Shown here one piece after another: positions 1 to 10,463 of a stretch of DNA of 14,856 nucleotides. The notes below the pieces were generated by a model. That model searched no databases and was not told the origin of the DNA. It saw nothing but the letters and a program-made list of their open reading frames with translations. The stretch lies in the NCBI GenBank assembly GCA_903895005.1, contig CAITSH010000090.1, positions 1 through 14,856 of the forward strand, given 5' to 3'. The translations under genes were made by a program, and so were the position numbers. Source of the DNA: an uncultured Pseudomonadota bacterium (GTDB lineage Bacteria > Pseudomonadota > Gammaproteobacteria > Burkholderiales > SG8-39). The number at the start of each line of letters is the position of its first letter. Position 1 is the first letter of the stretch.

Positions 1-1
1 G

Positions 2-391
2 GTCGCATGCATCACCGGCGAGGCTTCGATCCAGATGTGTATCCAGGAACTCTCGACCTGCAAGCAGTACCACCTTCCGGTGAAAATCATAAATCTGAAC
101 AATCGTTATATGGGAATGGTGCGGCAGTGGCAGGAGTTCTTCCATGGAAACCGCTATGCGGAGTCCTACATGGACGCATTGCCGGATTTTGTGAAGCTTG
201 CGGAGAGCTACGGCCATATCGGAATGAAAGTCGAGAAGCCCTCCGATGTCGAGCCCGCACTTAAAGAAGCGCTTGCGCGCAAGGATGACCTGGTGTTCAT
301 GGACTTCATCACGGACCAGAAGGAAAACGTCTTCCCGATGGTTCCTGGCGGCAAGGGAATTTCGGAGATGATTCTGGCCGAAGACCTCTGA
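2..391 (+). CDS. ilvB: Acetolactate synthase large subunit, C-terminal part (5' truncated by window)
   Basis: This is the last 129 codons of the catalytic subunit of acetolactate (acetohydroxyacid) synthase. The enzyme condenses two pyruvates, or pyruvate with 2-oxobutyrate, in the first common step of Val/Leu/Ile synthesis. The reading frame is open from base 2 and carries the thiamine-diphosphate/Mg2+ motif: G-E-A-S, then about 20 residues on, the N-N of INLNNRY. The family consensus is GDGS...NN, so the Mg2+-binding Asp position is Glu here, a conservative change. The block from MVRQWQEFF to the terminal GKGISEMILAEDL matches the family's C-terminus, so the gene ends normally. The regulatory subunit starts 89 nt downstream, consistent with one operon. 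It could equally be called ilvI; the sequence resembles that isozyme. The family assignment is secure. Confidence 0.97.
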   Translation, partial: VACITGEASIQMCIQELSTCKQYHLPVKIINLNNRYMGMVRQWQEFFHGNRYAESYMDALPDFVKLAESYGHIGMKVEKPSDVEPALKEALARKDDLVFMDFITDQKENVFPMVPGGKGISEMILAEDL

Positions 392-480
392 CGAGTCCTG
401 TAGTTTCTTATCGCGGCAGCCGGGCGGAGTTCCGTGCGAGTCGCACAACCCCGTCTGTTACCCGGTTCAAAGTTCACAAC

Positions 481-972
481 ATGCGACACATCATTTCGAT
501 CTTGCTTGAAAACGAGGCTGGTGCGCTCTCCCGGGTATCGGGGCTGTTCTCCGCGCGCGGCTATAACATCGAGTCCCTCACCGTCGCGCCGACCGAAGAT
601 CCGTCTTTATCGCGCATGACTGTTGTCACCATCGGTTCGGATGACGTGGTGGAGCAGATAACCAAGCAGTTGAACAAACTGGTTGAAGTGGTGAAGCTGT
701 CCGACCTGGCCGAGGCGCCGCATATCGAGCGCGAACTGATGCTGATCAAGGTGCGCGCCGTGGGTGATGATCGAGAGGAACTAAAACGCATGGCCGATAT
801 CTTTCGCGGTCGTATCATCGATGTTACCGAAGCGACTTACACGATGGAATTGACCGGCACCGGGGAGAAGCTCGACGCATTTCTGCAGGCATTGGATCGC
901 GGTGCAATTCTTGAGACCGTGCGCACCGGGGCTTCGGGCATTGCCCGTGGCGAGAGAACACTGAAAGTCTGA
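481..972 (+). CDS. ilvH: Acetolactate synthase small (regulatory) subunit
   Basis: This 163-aa regulatory subunit binds the large subunit, raises its activity and confers valine feedback inhibition. It has an N-terminal ACT domain (about residues 1-77) beginning MRHIISILLENEAGALSRV, with the Gly and Asn residues typical of the effector site (NEAG at 11-14, GYNIESL). A second small domain (about 80-160) carries the IFRGRIIDV block. Length equals that of E. coli IlvH. I see no convincing Shine-Dalgarno sequence before the ATG, but the start is fixed by the family N-terminus; expression may depend on reinitiation from ilvB. ilvC begins 106 nt downstream. Identification is secure. Confidence 0.96.
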   Translation: MRHIISILLENEAGALSRVSGLFSARGYNIESLTVAPTEDPSLSRMTVVTIGSDDVVEQITKQLNKLVEVVKLSDLAEAPHIERELMLIKVRAVGDDREELKRMADIFRGRIIDVTEATYTMELTGTGEKLDAFLQALDRGAILETVRTGASGIARGERTLKV

Positions 973-1039
973 ATATCCGGGCGGGCGCCCACTGCCTGAG
1001 GCAATCCGCGGTTGCGGAACGGCTCAACGGCGGCAGTGA

Positions 1040-2095
<1,056 letters not shown>

Positions 2096-2141
2096 CCTTT
2101 ATGCAGGCCGCCGGCGTGAGGCCCGCGGCTTGAGGCATAAT

Positions 2142-2171
2142 CGGGCACGGTGACGTGCCCGTTTTGCTTTT
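2142..2171 (+). terminator. Intrinsic terminator of the ilvBHC unit
   Basis: A perfect 8-bp GC-rich stem (CGGGCACG at 2142-2149 with CGTGCCCG at 2154-2161) has a GTGA tetraloop. TTTTGCTTTT follows immediately. This is a textbook Rho-independent terminator on the + strand and separates ilvC from the downstream lipoprotein-psd-pssA genes. It also argues against starting the next gene at the GTG inside the stem (2155). Confidence 0.9.
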
Positions 2172-2196
2172 CGAGGTGAAGATTTTGGGGGATTCC

Positions 2197-2388
2197 GTGC
2201 GCAAATACTCGATGTTGATTTTGGTTGCGTTGCTCGCCGCGTGCGGTGACAAGGTTCCGGAGTCAAAATCTGCGCGGGAAGTCGGTGCGGCCCCAAAGCA
2301 GACCGTGGATAAGGCGGCCGCCGGAGTCGGTGAGGCGATTGGCAAAGCGTCGGAGCGTGCGAAAGACGAGGACGAGAAAAAGCAATGA
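2197..2388 (+). CDS. Small predicted lipoprotein upstream of psd
   Basis: This 63-aa protein is not one I can assign to a named family. The chosen GTG start has a GGGGGAT Shine-Dalgarno-like stretch a few bases upstream. It gives a short lipoprotein signal: Arg-Lys, then a hydrophobic core, then the lipobox L-A-A-C with Cys16 as the predicted lipidated residue. The mature part (48 residues) is rich in Lys, Glu and Ala with no further Cys, and is likely a short amphipathic helix or disordered. Gly and Asp follow the Cys. A longer in-frame GTG at 2155 lies in the ilvC terminator and would spoil the signal, so I reject it. The stop overlaps the psd start by 4 nt (ATGA), so translation of the two is probably coupled. 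The call as lipoprotein is good; the function is unknown. Confidence 0.75.
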   Translation: MRKYSMLILVALLAACGDKVPESKSAREVGAAPKQTVDKAAAGVGEAIGKASERAKDEDEKKQ

Positions 2389-3029
2389 AAGCGAATTATC
2401 CGCATCCCATCATCGCCCGCGAAGGCTGGCCGTTCCTGGCCGCAAGCGTTGCGGCTGCAGTCATAGCCAGCTGGTTTGCCGGATGGTGGTCCCTGCCAAT
2501 TTGGGTGGCCGCACTTTTTGTACTGCAGTTTTTTCGTGACCCTGCGCGCGACATTCCTGGGGACGGAAAAACGGTTGTTTCCCCGGCAGACGGGCGCGTC
2601 GTCGTCGTGGAAAATGCCGAGGATCCTTACCTCAAGCGACCGGCCATCAAGATCAGTGTGTTCATGAATGTGTTCAACGTGCACTCGAACCGCTCACCCA
2701 TCGATGGCGAGATCAAGCAGGTCTGGTATCACGCAGGGTCGTTTCTGAACGCAGCGCTGGACAAGGCGTCGCTTGAAAATGAGCGTAACGCGCTCTGGCT
2801 GAAAACATCGGACGGGCTGGACGTAACCTGCGTCCAGGTCGCGGGCCTGATCGCACGTAGAATCCTGTGTTACGTAAGGACTGGCGATATGCTCGAGCGG
2901 GGACAGCGCTACGGATTCATCCGTTTCGGTTCGCGTGTCGACCTCTATTTGCCGCCGGGTTCCGTCGTCAAGGCTGCGCTCGGGGACAAGGTCAGCGCAT
3001 CCAGTACTATCCTCGCCGTATTGCCCTGA
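2385..3029 (+). CDS. psd: Phosphatidylserine decarboxylase proenzyme (short form)
   Basis: This 214-aa enzyme decarboxylates phosphatidylserine to phosphatidylethanolamine at the inner membrane. It belongs to the short bacterial form of about 210-215 aa. A membrane-associating hydrophobic N-terminus spans about residues 14-50. The SPADGRVV block is at 66-73 and the conserved [13 protein letters not shown] block at 93-105. The self-cleavage site is Gly182-Ser183 in [10 protein letters not shown]. Cleavage there would give a beta chain and a short alpha chain whose N-terminal Ser183 becomes the pyruvoyl cofactor. The start overlaps the lipoprotein stop (ATGA) and pssA begins 1 nt after the stop, so synthase and decarboxylase are made together. 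Confidence 0.96.
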   Translation: MKANYPHPIIAREGWPFLAASVAAAVIASWFAGWWSLPIWVAALFVLQFFRDPARDIPGDGKTVVSPADGRVVVVENAEDPYLKRPAIKISVFMNVFNVHSNRSPIDGEIKQVWYHAGSFLNAALDKASLENERNALWLKTSDGLDVTCVQVAGLIARRILCYVRTGDMLERGQRYGFIRFGSRVDLYLPPGSVVKAALGDKVSASSTILAVLP

Positions 3030-3030
3030 C

Positions 3031-3792
3031 ATGCTCGAACGCAAACCGCGCCGTCCGTTGATCAACGCCGAATTTCGCCGGCGCGGAATCTACCTGCTGC
3101 CGAATTTATTCACGACGGCCGCGCTGTTCGCCGGGTTTTACGCGATCGTGCAGGCGATGAACCAGCGCTTTGACCAGGCGGCGGTTGCGATATTTGTCGC
3201 AATGGTGCTCGACGGACTGGACGGTCGCGTCGCGCGCATGACGCGCACCCAAAGCGAATTTGGCGCAGAGTATGACTCGCTCTCCGACATGGTCTCGTTT
3301 GGCGCGGCGCCCGCCCTCGTGATGTACGAGTGGGCCTTGAAAGACCTGGGACGTGCCGGCTGGATCGCGGCCTTCGTCTACTGCGCCTGTGCGGCGCTGC
3401 GCCTCGCGCGATTCAATACCAACATTGATGTCGTCGACAAGCGCTGGTTCCAGGGGCTCCCCAGCCCCGCTGCTGCTGCCGTTGTTGCCGGATTCATTTG
3501 GGTCAGCGACGACTTTGGCATTGCTCGCGCGGATGTGCTTCGGTGGATCGCCTGTGTCATCACCTTTTTCGCCGGCGTGACCATGGTCACCAACCTGTCG
3601 TTCTACAGCTTCAAGGATTTGAACTTTCGCCGCAGTGTCCCATTCTGGGGCGTATTGCTGATCGTGGTGGCGCTGGTGCTCATCTCAAGCAATCCACCGC
3701 TGGTGCTTTTTTTGCTGTTTGTCGCCTATTCACTGTCTGGCTATGTCTTGTGGGCAACGCGCAAACACCGGTTTTCTCGCCAGCCTTTCTGA
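3031..3792 (+). CDS. pssA: CDP-diacylglycerol-serine O-phosphatidyltransferase
   Basis: This 253-aa integral membrane enzyme makes phosphatidylserine from CDP-diacylglycerol and serine, supplying the substrate for psd. The CDP-alcohol phosphotransferase signature is complete. The DG-x2-AR-x8-G-x3-D-x3-D pattern runs from Asp64 to Asp86, with Asp61, Asp64, Asp82 and Asp86 as the metal-binding aspartates. Several hydrophobic segments follow, ending in a Leu/Val/Phe-rich region and a basic tail. An upstream in-frame start at 2935 would lie inside psd; the ATG at 3031, 1 nt past the psd stop, matches the family N-terminus (basic residues, then YLLPNLFT). It is of the membrane-embedded type rather than the peripheral E. 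coli PssA type. The leuA control region begins immediately after the stop. Confidence 0.95.
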   Translation: MLERKPRRPLINAEFRRRGIYLLPNLFTTAALFAGFYAIVQAMNQRFDQAAVAIFVAMVLDGLDGRVARMTRTQSEFGAEYDSLSDMVSFGAAPALVMYEWALKDLGRAGWIAAFVYCACAALRLARFNTNIDVVDKRWFQGLPSPAAAAVVAGFIWVSDDFGIARADVLRWIACVITFFAGVTMVTNLSFYSFKDLNFRRSVPFWGVLLIVVALVLISSNPPLVLFLLFVAYSLSGYVLWATRKHRFSRQPF

Positions 3793-3805
3793 GGCCTTCG
3801 CGGCC

Positions 3806-3838
3806 GGCCTTGCAAGGCCAGATGAAACCCGCTATATT
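3806..3838 (+). promoter_or_regulatory. Predicted leuA promoter with palindromic -35 region
   Basis: The -35 box TTGCAA (3810-3815) and -10 box TATATT (3833-3838) are separated by 17 bp, the optimal sigma-70 spacing. They match the consensus at 4 of 6 and 5 of 6 positions. The -35 box lies at the centre of a perfect 14-bp palindrome, GGCCTTGCAAGGCC (3806-3819), which could be an operator. The predicted transcription start is about 3845, next to the leader peptide ATG at 3846. The promoter begins 13 bp after the pssA stop, so leuA can be transcribed independently of psd-pssA. This is a prediction from sequence only. Confidence 0.65.
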
Positions 3839-3845
3839 CTTTAGC

Positions 3846-3941
3846 ATGTCTAGCGCCCACAATCCGCTGACCTTTCTAAACAGCAGCCCGCTGGGTTCCG
3901 CCCTGTCCGGCCTGCTGCTGCTGCGCCCCGCGCGCACATAA
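3846..3941 (+). CDS. leuA leader peptide with four consecutive Leu codons
   Basis: This 31-codon open frame lies between the predicted leuA promoter and leuA. It encodes eight leucines, including an uninterrupted CTG-CTG-CTG-CTG run at codons 23-26 (3912-3923), close to the stop (TAA at 3939-3941). That architecture is typical of a leader peptide whose translation senses charged leucyl-tRNA. No Shine-Dalgarno sequence precedes the ATG, and the predicted transcription start falls at or one base before it, so it is probably translated as a leaderless message. The remaining residues are Ser, Pro, Ala, Gly and Arg with no domain. The peptide itself likely has no function beyond ribosome positioning. 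Chance occurrence of a short frame is possible, but the Leu run, the position and the pathway of the next gene agree. Confidence 0.8.
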   Translation: MSSAHNPLTFLNSSPLGSALSGLLLLRPART

Positions 3942-4033
3942 CCTACCCCCAAATTTGGCAGTACCCCGGTTCGCAGCGCGCAGGCCCTGCGAATCAGGCA
4001 CCTTCATTCGACCGAGCATGACAGGAGAGCGGC
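3942..4033 (+). promoter_or_regulatory. leuA leader RNA: competing hairpins before the leuA start
   Basis: A perfect 7-bp inverted repeat, TTCGCAG (3970-3976) with CTGCGAA (3987-3993), can form a local hairpin. Part of it can pair instead with the leader's Leu-codon region: GGCCTGC (3909-3915) with GCAGGCC (3980-3986), or CTGCGC (3921-3926) with GCGCAG (3978-3983). These alternatives exclude one another. Nearer leuA, CCTTCAT (4001-4007) can pair with ATGA-C-AGG (4018-4025, one bulge), covering part of the AGGAGA ribosome-binding site (4023-4028). No T-run follows any hairpin, so a classical intrinsic terminator is not visible. The 32 nt at 3936-3967 hold 13 C and only 3 G, as expected of a Rho-loading region. 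The mechanism is inferred. Confidence 0.5.
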
Positions 4034-5590
4034 ATGACAACGACCCAGCGATTGATCATATTTGACACCACCTTGCGCGATGGCGAGCAGAGTCCAGGCG
4101 CGTCAATGACGCGCGACGAGAAGCTGCGCATCGCCAAGCAGCTGGAGCGCCTGCGTGTGGATGTGATTGAAGCGGGATTTCCCGCGGCATCAAACGGGGA
4201 TTTCGAGGCGGTCAAGGCTATTGCGGCGGTGATCAAGGACTCGACCGTCGCGGGGCTTTGCCGCGCTAACGACCGTGACATCAGTCGTGGCATTGAGGCG
4301 CTCAAGGACGCCAAGTCCTGGCGCATCCATACCTTTCTGGCAACGAGTGCCTTGCACATGGAGAAAAAGCTTCGTATGTCGCCTGAACAGGTGCATGAGC
4401 AGGCGAAGCTTGCGGTCCGTTTCGCACGCAAGCATTGCGGTGACATCGAGTTTTCCCCGGAGGACGCAAGCCGCTCCGATCCCGATTTTCTCTGTCGCGT
4501 ACTTGAAACGGTGATCGCCGAAGGTGCCTCCACCATCAATGTTCCCGACACGGTCGGTTACGCCGTACCGGAGCAGTTCGGTGAATTCATCCGATCGTTG
4601 CGTGAGCGCATTCCGAATTCGGACAAGGCGGTGTGGTCCGTCCACTGCCACAACGACCTTGGCATGGCGGTGGCCAATTCGCTGGCGGGGGTCACCATTG
4701 GGGGAGCACGGCAAGTCGAGTGCACGATCAACGGCCTTGGCGAGCGCGCGGGGAATACATCGCTGGAAGAGGTGGTGATGGCTGTGCGCACGCGAAAGGA
4801 TTTTTTCGGCATCGATACGCGTATTGATACCACCCAAATCGTTCCTGCTTCGCGCCTTGTGTCGGGGATCACCGGGTTTGTGGTGCAGCCAAACAAGGCC
4901 GTTGTCGGAGCGAACGCCTTTGCGCACGCCTCGGGCATTCACCAAGACGGTGTGCTCAAGGCGCGCAACACCTATGAAATCATGACTGCGGAGGATGTGG
5001 GCTGGAACGCCAACAAGATCGTCCTTGGCAAGTTATCGGGCCGCAATGCTTTTAAGCAACGCCTGAAAGAGTTGGGTATCGATCTTGGTTCCGAGGAGTC
5101 GGTCAACGCCGCCTTTCAGCGGTTTAAGGATCTTGCCGATAAAAAGTCGGAGATTTTTGATGAAGACATCCAGGCCCTGGTTTCGGATGAATCGGTGACC
5201 GCTGAGAACGAGTACTGGAAGCTGGTCCATATGAGTCAGGCCAGCGGCATGGGCGAGCGCCCGCACGCCAGCATCGTCGTAAGTGAAGGCGGCGTGGAGC
5301 GGCGCGCCGATGCACAGGGAGACGGTCCCGTGGACGCGGTATTCAAGGCGATTGAGTCGCTTTCCAACAGCGGTGCCGAGTTACTGCTTTATTCGGTAAA
5401 CGCGGTTACCCAGGGGACGGAGTCTCAGGGGGAGGTAACGGTGCGATTGTCGAGAGCCGGCCGTATTGTGAATGGCGTTGGTTCAGACACGGACATTGTG
5501 GTTGCTTCGGCGAAGGCGTATATCTCCGCGCTCAATAAGATTGCTAGCAAGGCCGAACGCGTTAATCCGCAGACTTCAGAATCAATCTGA
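4034..5590 (+). CDS. leuA: 2-isopropylmalate synthase
   Basis: This 518-aa enzyme condenses acetyl-CoA with 2-oxoisovalerate, the first committed step of leucine synthesis. The N-terminal TIM-barrel domain has [12 protein letters not shown] at 11-22, with Arg15 and Asp16 at the active site. The metal-binding HCHND is at 204-208 (His204, His206) and GERAGN ends at Asn241. The flexible subdomain region (about 290-390) includes the [10 protein letters not shown] block. The C-terminal LeuA allosteric domain (about 390-518) normally binds leucine for feedback inhibition. Length is typical of the bacterial form (about 510-520). The ATG has an AGGAGA ribosome-binding site 5 nt upstream. The promoter and leucine-rich leader peptide in front suggest control at both gene and enzyme level. 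Confidence 0.98.
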   Translation: MTTTQRLIIFDTTLRDGEQSPGASMTRDEKLRIAKQLERLRVDVIEAGFPAASNGDFEAVKAIAAVIKDSTVAGLCRANDRDISRGIEALKDAKSWRIHTFLATSALHMEKKLRMSPEQVHEQAKLAVRFARKHCGDIEFSPEDASRSDPDFLCRVLETVIAEGASTINVPDTVGYAVPEQFGEFIRSLRERIPNSDKAVWSVHCHNDLGMAVANSLAGVTIGGARQVECTINGLGERAGNTSLEEVVMAVRTRKDFFGIDTRIDTTQIVPASRLVSGITGFVVQPNKAVVGANAFAHASGIHQDGVLKARNTYEIMTAEDVGWNANKIVLGKLSGRNAFKQRLKELGIDLGSEESVNAAFQRFKDLADKKSEIFDEDIQALVSDESVTAENEYWKLVHMSQASGMGERPHASIVVSEGGVERRADAQGDGPVDAVFKAIESLSNSGAELLLYSVNAVTQGTESQGEVTVRLSRAGRIVNGVGSDTDIVVASAKAYISALNKIASKAERVNPQTSESI

Positions 5591-5623
5591 CCGGGTCGCA
5601 GTGTCCTTGGGGGGGCGATGTCC

Positions 5624-5650
5624 GGAAACCAGCGCCAGTAAAAGGTTTCC
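5624..5650. repeat. Inverted repeat between convergent leuA and the DUF2069 gene
   Basis: A perfect 7-bp inverted repeat (GGAAACC at 5624-5630, GGTTTCC at 5644-5650) with a 13-nt loop lies in the 90-bp gap between two convergent genes. It could act as a weak bidirectional transcription end. Neither strand has a T-run after it, so I do not call it an intrinsic terminator. Confidence 0.35.
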
Positions 5651-5680
5651 AGGCATCGGCGACGCCAATTTATGGCTGGG

Positions 5681-8002
<2,322 letters not shown>

Positions 8003-8019
<17 letters not shown>

Positions 8020-9505
8020 ATTGAAACAACTCCAGCGAATGTGTCTGTTCCACCAGCTGAGTGGTTCGTACGAGCTGTTCCGGTTCGCCAAGGTGAAACT
8101 CTTCGGAGCTCGACAGGCTTCCTGGCATGGCGAGAATGGCTGCCGGTTTTTGAAGGGCCGGAATTTCGGGAAGTAGCAGTCCGGGTTCACTACCTAGCGC
8201 ATAGCCGCCCGACGTGGCGAGGCGGGCGATCGATACGGGCTTGGCGTTGGGTGAAAGCTCCTCGAGGCCGAGTTCCACGTGTTCGGGGCTGTCGGATAAA
8301 ACCCAACGTACGACGCAGATATGCACGCGGTCGGTGTCACGGCCTCTTACGCCGAGTACCTCGCCAACCTTGATCGCATCCACCGGACCGCTCACGAGCA
8401 TGATGGCAAAGCCGCCAGGGCTTTCGTTATTGACAATCCATTCGCTGGTCTGGACGGTTCCACCGGCGGATGTTTCGCGCAAAAAGTGCCAGACGCCATG
8501 CAGTCCGATGCAGATATCAACCCGGGCTTGGCGGCGCAGCCGGCTGTATTGTCGGCTGCTGGAGGCGGTCCAATGGCGCACAAGCTTTCGCATCAGAACG
8601 GTTTTTCTCTGACTCGTTTCTGAAAGTGTTCCTGCAGGATTTGTCGTGGTTTCCGCAGCCTGCAGTGCGCGATCCGCAAGGCGGGCCGTGTTGAGGACGA
8701 GAACCTTATCGCCAGTTTGAATTTCACGGTTGCGCGTATGACGTCTGCTCCATGCAGTACCCGGCGAATCCCTTTCGGTTCGAATCAGGAAAAGTCCGTC
8801 GACCGGGTCCTGTGGTACCGATTCAATGAAGACCGCCGACTCCCCTTCTGTTTCGAGAAACGCCAGGGTCAGATCGAATTCGCCGGACATCAATTTGTGG
8901 GGTTCTGCGAAATGCAGTAGCAGCGCGTCCCGATAGGTAGCAAGGGAACTCTCGCCTGGTTTAGACAAGCCGAGCTTTTCAATGTGGTGATGTTGCGCAA
9001 TGCCGTACAACCTATGCATATCAGCCCATACCATCGGTGGCGGGGGCGCGTAGGTGCGGTGGGCTAGCACCAAGCGGCGGGCAAGCATCTGTATCGCGCG
9101 TGTGACAGGAAGGTGCAGCCGGCGCGCTACGCCAAAACGAAACCAGCGTTCGGACATTTCGGCGACGGCAAGTTTATACGCATAAGCGAGCTCGGCGAGT
9201 AGATCGTCGATGACGCGCGCCGTCGCCCTTGGTTTTGCCTGAAGCGGGATTGGCATACCGCTGACCTGTGCTTCGAGCCCGGATATCAATTTTTCTGCAT
9301 GGTCGCGAAACAATGCCGTCAGGACAAGGCGCTCACGGAGCGGTGCACGGCTTCGGTTGAGGGCGCCCAACTGCTCGGAAAGACTGCGCGCCGCCTCGGG
9401 TGTGGGGTTTGAAGGAAGTGAGGCGAGCCAGTCCCGCGTTTCCGGTATCGATAACGCAAAGCGACGGCCGGATATGGGGGGCGGAAGTGAGAGTTGGCGC
9501 GGCAT
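8003..9505 (-). CDS. PilZ-like protein, candidate c-di-GMP receptor (conserved hypothetical)
   Basis: This 500-aa protein is soluble by eye (no signal peptide or membrane span) and I do not recognise a named family. Residues about 50-200 are mostly helical and charged. From about 318 there is a PilZ-type signature: R318-Q-Y-S-R322 (RxxxR) and, 37 residues later, N360-E-S-P-G-G365 (the D/NxSxxG motif). These are the two elements that bind cyclic di-GMP in PilZ domains. The intervening ICIGLHGVWHFL and the later GEVLGVRG and HVELGLEEL segments fit a beta barrel. A C-terminal extension of about 70 residues follows. No helpful operon partner is visible; its 3' end overlaps that of yihY. The c-di-GMP binding is inference; an alternative is a PilZ-fold protein that does not bind nucleotide. 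Confidence 0.75.
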
Positions 9506-9724
9506 GTTGGGCTAAAATGCGAGATGTGGGTAGCTGAATCTATCTGTTTGTCTTGTCATGCAAGCTTAAGTCGCAACTCCTGTGCCACTAAGTACAGTAT
9601 GACTGTGACATATTTCCTGTTTTTTTAATGTCTTTTAAAATCATAATGTTAGAATTTTTGTGCCGGTTCCTGCGGCGTAGGCCAAAAATGGCAGTTTATG
9701 ACCCAGTCTTAAAGAGGAATTCTG
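9506..9724. other. AT-rich divergent intergenic region (PilZ-like gene / pyrF)
   Basis: This 219-bp gap lies between two divergent genes and must hold both promoters. It is clearly AT-richer than its surroundings at 9610-9660, with T-runs, CATAAT (9642-9647) and TAGAAT (9650-9655) as possible -10 boxes for pyrF. No convincing -35 box stands at a proper distance. A small inverted repeat, ACAGT-ATG-ACTGT (9594-9606), could be a regulator site. The pyrF ribosome-binding site AAGAGGA is clear. For the minus-strand gene I see no good promoter or ribosome-binding site. Confidence 0.5.
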
Positions 9725-10459
9725 ATGTCTGACGCACTAGTTTCCCGAAAATCCATCCCTGCGCGTGAGCGCCTGATTTGTGCTCTTGATTTGCCAACTA
9801 CAGAGGAGGCCAAAGCATTTGTGGAGGTGTTGGCGGACTCGGTGGGCTTCTACAAAATCGGGCTCGAACTGTTTATGGCCGGGGGATACTTCGAGCTGAT
9901 TGACTGGCTTGTTGCCCGGAAGAAGAAGGTGTTTGTTGACCTTAAATTTTTTGACGTTCCGGAGACGGTTCGGTCTGCAGTGCGGGGATTACGACACCGT
10001 GGTGTCACTTTTGCGACAGTGCATGGAAATCAGGCAGTCATGGAAGCCGCCGGGGCTGAGAAGGGCGACGTAAAAATCCTTGCGGTGACTGTGCTGACGA
10101 GTCTGGACCGTGGTGATTTGGATGACCTCGGTTTTGCATGTGATGTACAACAACTCGTGTTGTCCAGGGCTCGGCGCTGTCTCGCAGCCGGTTGTGATGG
10201 AGTAATTTCTTCCGGCCTTGAGGCCCCGGCCCTAAAAAAGGAATTGGGCGAAAAGGTTATGGTTGTCACTCCCGGTATCCGCCCTGTAGAGAACCGTCCG
10301 GCCGATGACCAGAAGCGCACTGTGGATGTGGCGCAGGCGTTTGCCAATGGCGCGGACTACATTGTTGTGGGGCGCCCAATTCGGCAATCGACCGACCCGC
10401 GGGCGGCAGCGGAGGCTATACAAGCGACCATCGCCGGCATTTTTCCGGACAAGGATTAA
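9725..10459 (+). CDS. pyrF: Orotidine 5'-phosphate decarboxylase
   Basis: This 244-aa enzyme decarboxylates OMP to UMP, the last step of de novo pyrimidine synthesis. The catalytic DxKxxD array is present as Asp72-Leu-Lys74-Phe-Phe-Asp77 (VDLKFFDVP). Asp22 in ALDL and Lys44 in FYKIGLELF complete the Asp-Lys-Asp-Lys charge network. TPGIRP and DYIVVGRPI form the phosphate-binding end of the barrel. Length and motif form match the short bacterial class of about 230-245 aa. An AAGAGGA ribosome-binding site precedes the ATG. The stop is only 4 nt from the stop of the convergent transglycosylase gene. Codon third positions seem somewhat more A/T-rich than in the ilv or leu genes, by eye only. Confidence 0.96.
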   Translation: MSDALVSRKSIPARERLICALDLPTTEEAKAFVEVLADSVGFYKIGLELFMAGGYFELIDWLVARKKKVFVDLKFFDVPETVRSAVRGLRHRGVTFATVHGNQAVMEAAGAEKGDVKILAVTVLTSLDRGDLDDLGFACDVQQLVLSRARRCLAAGCDGVISSGLEAPALKKELGEKVMVVTPGIRPVENRPADDQKRTVDVAQAFANGADYIVVGRPIRQSTDPRAAAEAIQATIAGIFPDKD

Positions 10460-10463
10460 GGGG

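Noticed and set aside
2155..2196. Longer start (GTG 2155) for the small lipoprotein
   Set aside because: It lies in the right arm of the ilvC terminator and would put 14 extra residues before the lipoprotein signal; GTG 2197 has a better ribosome-binding site.
2935..3030. Longer start for pssA
   Set aside because: It would overlap the conserved end of psd by 95 nt and adds no family-like residues; ATG 3031 fits the family N-terminus.
3912..3925. CTG repeat as a microsatellite or phase-variable tract
   Set aside because: Only four in-frame units, and a triplet change would not shift any frame; the leader-peptide reading explains it better.
3949..3958. CCAAATTTGG palindrome in the leuA leader
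   Set aside because: A 10-bp A/T-centred palindrome with no loop cannot form a useful RNA hairpin. It may be a DNA site, but nothing else supports this.
3994..4551. Long minus-strand frames inside leuA and proS (for example 4190-4945 and others)
   Set aside because: They are mirror frames of high-GC genes with clear domain matches on the other strand, and they show no recognisable motif.
9553..9606. TTGTCA as the pyrF -35 box and TGTGA as a Crp half-site
   Set aside because: No -10 stands 16-18 bp after TTGTCA, and the second TCACA half-site of a Crp box is absent.
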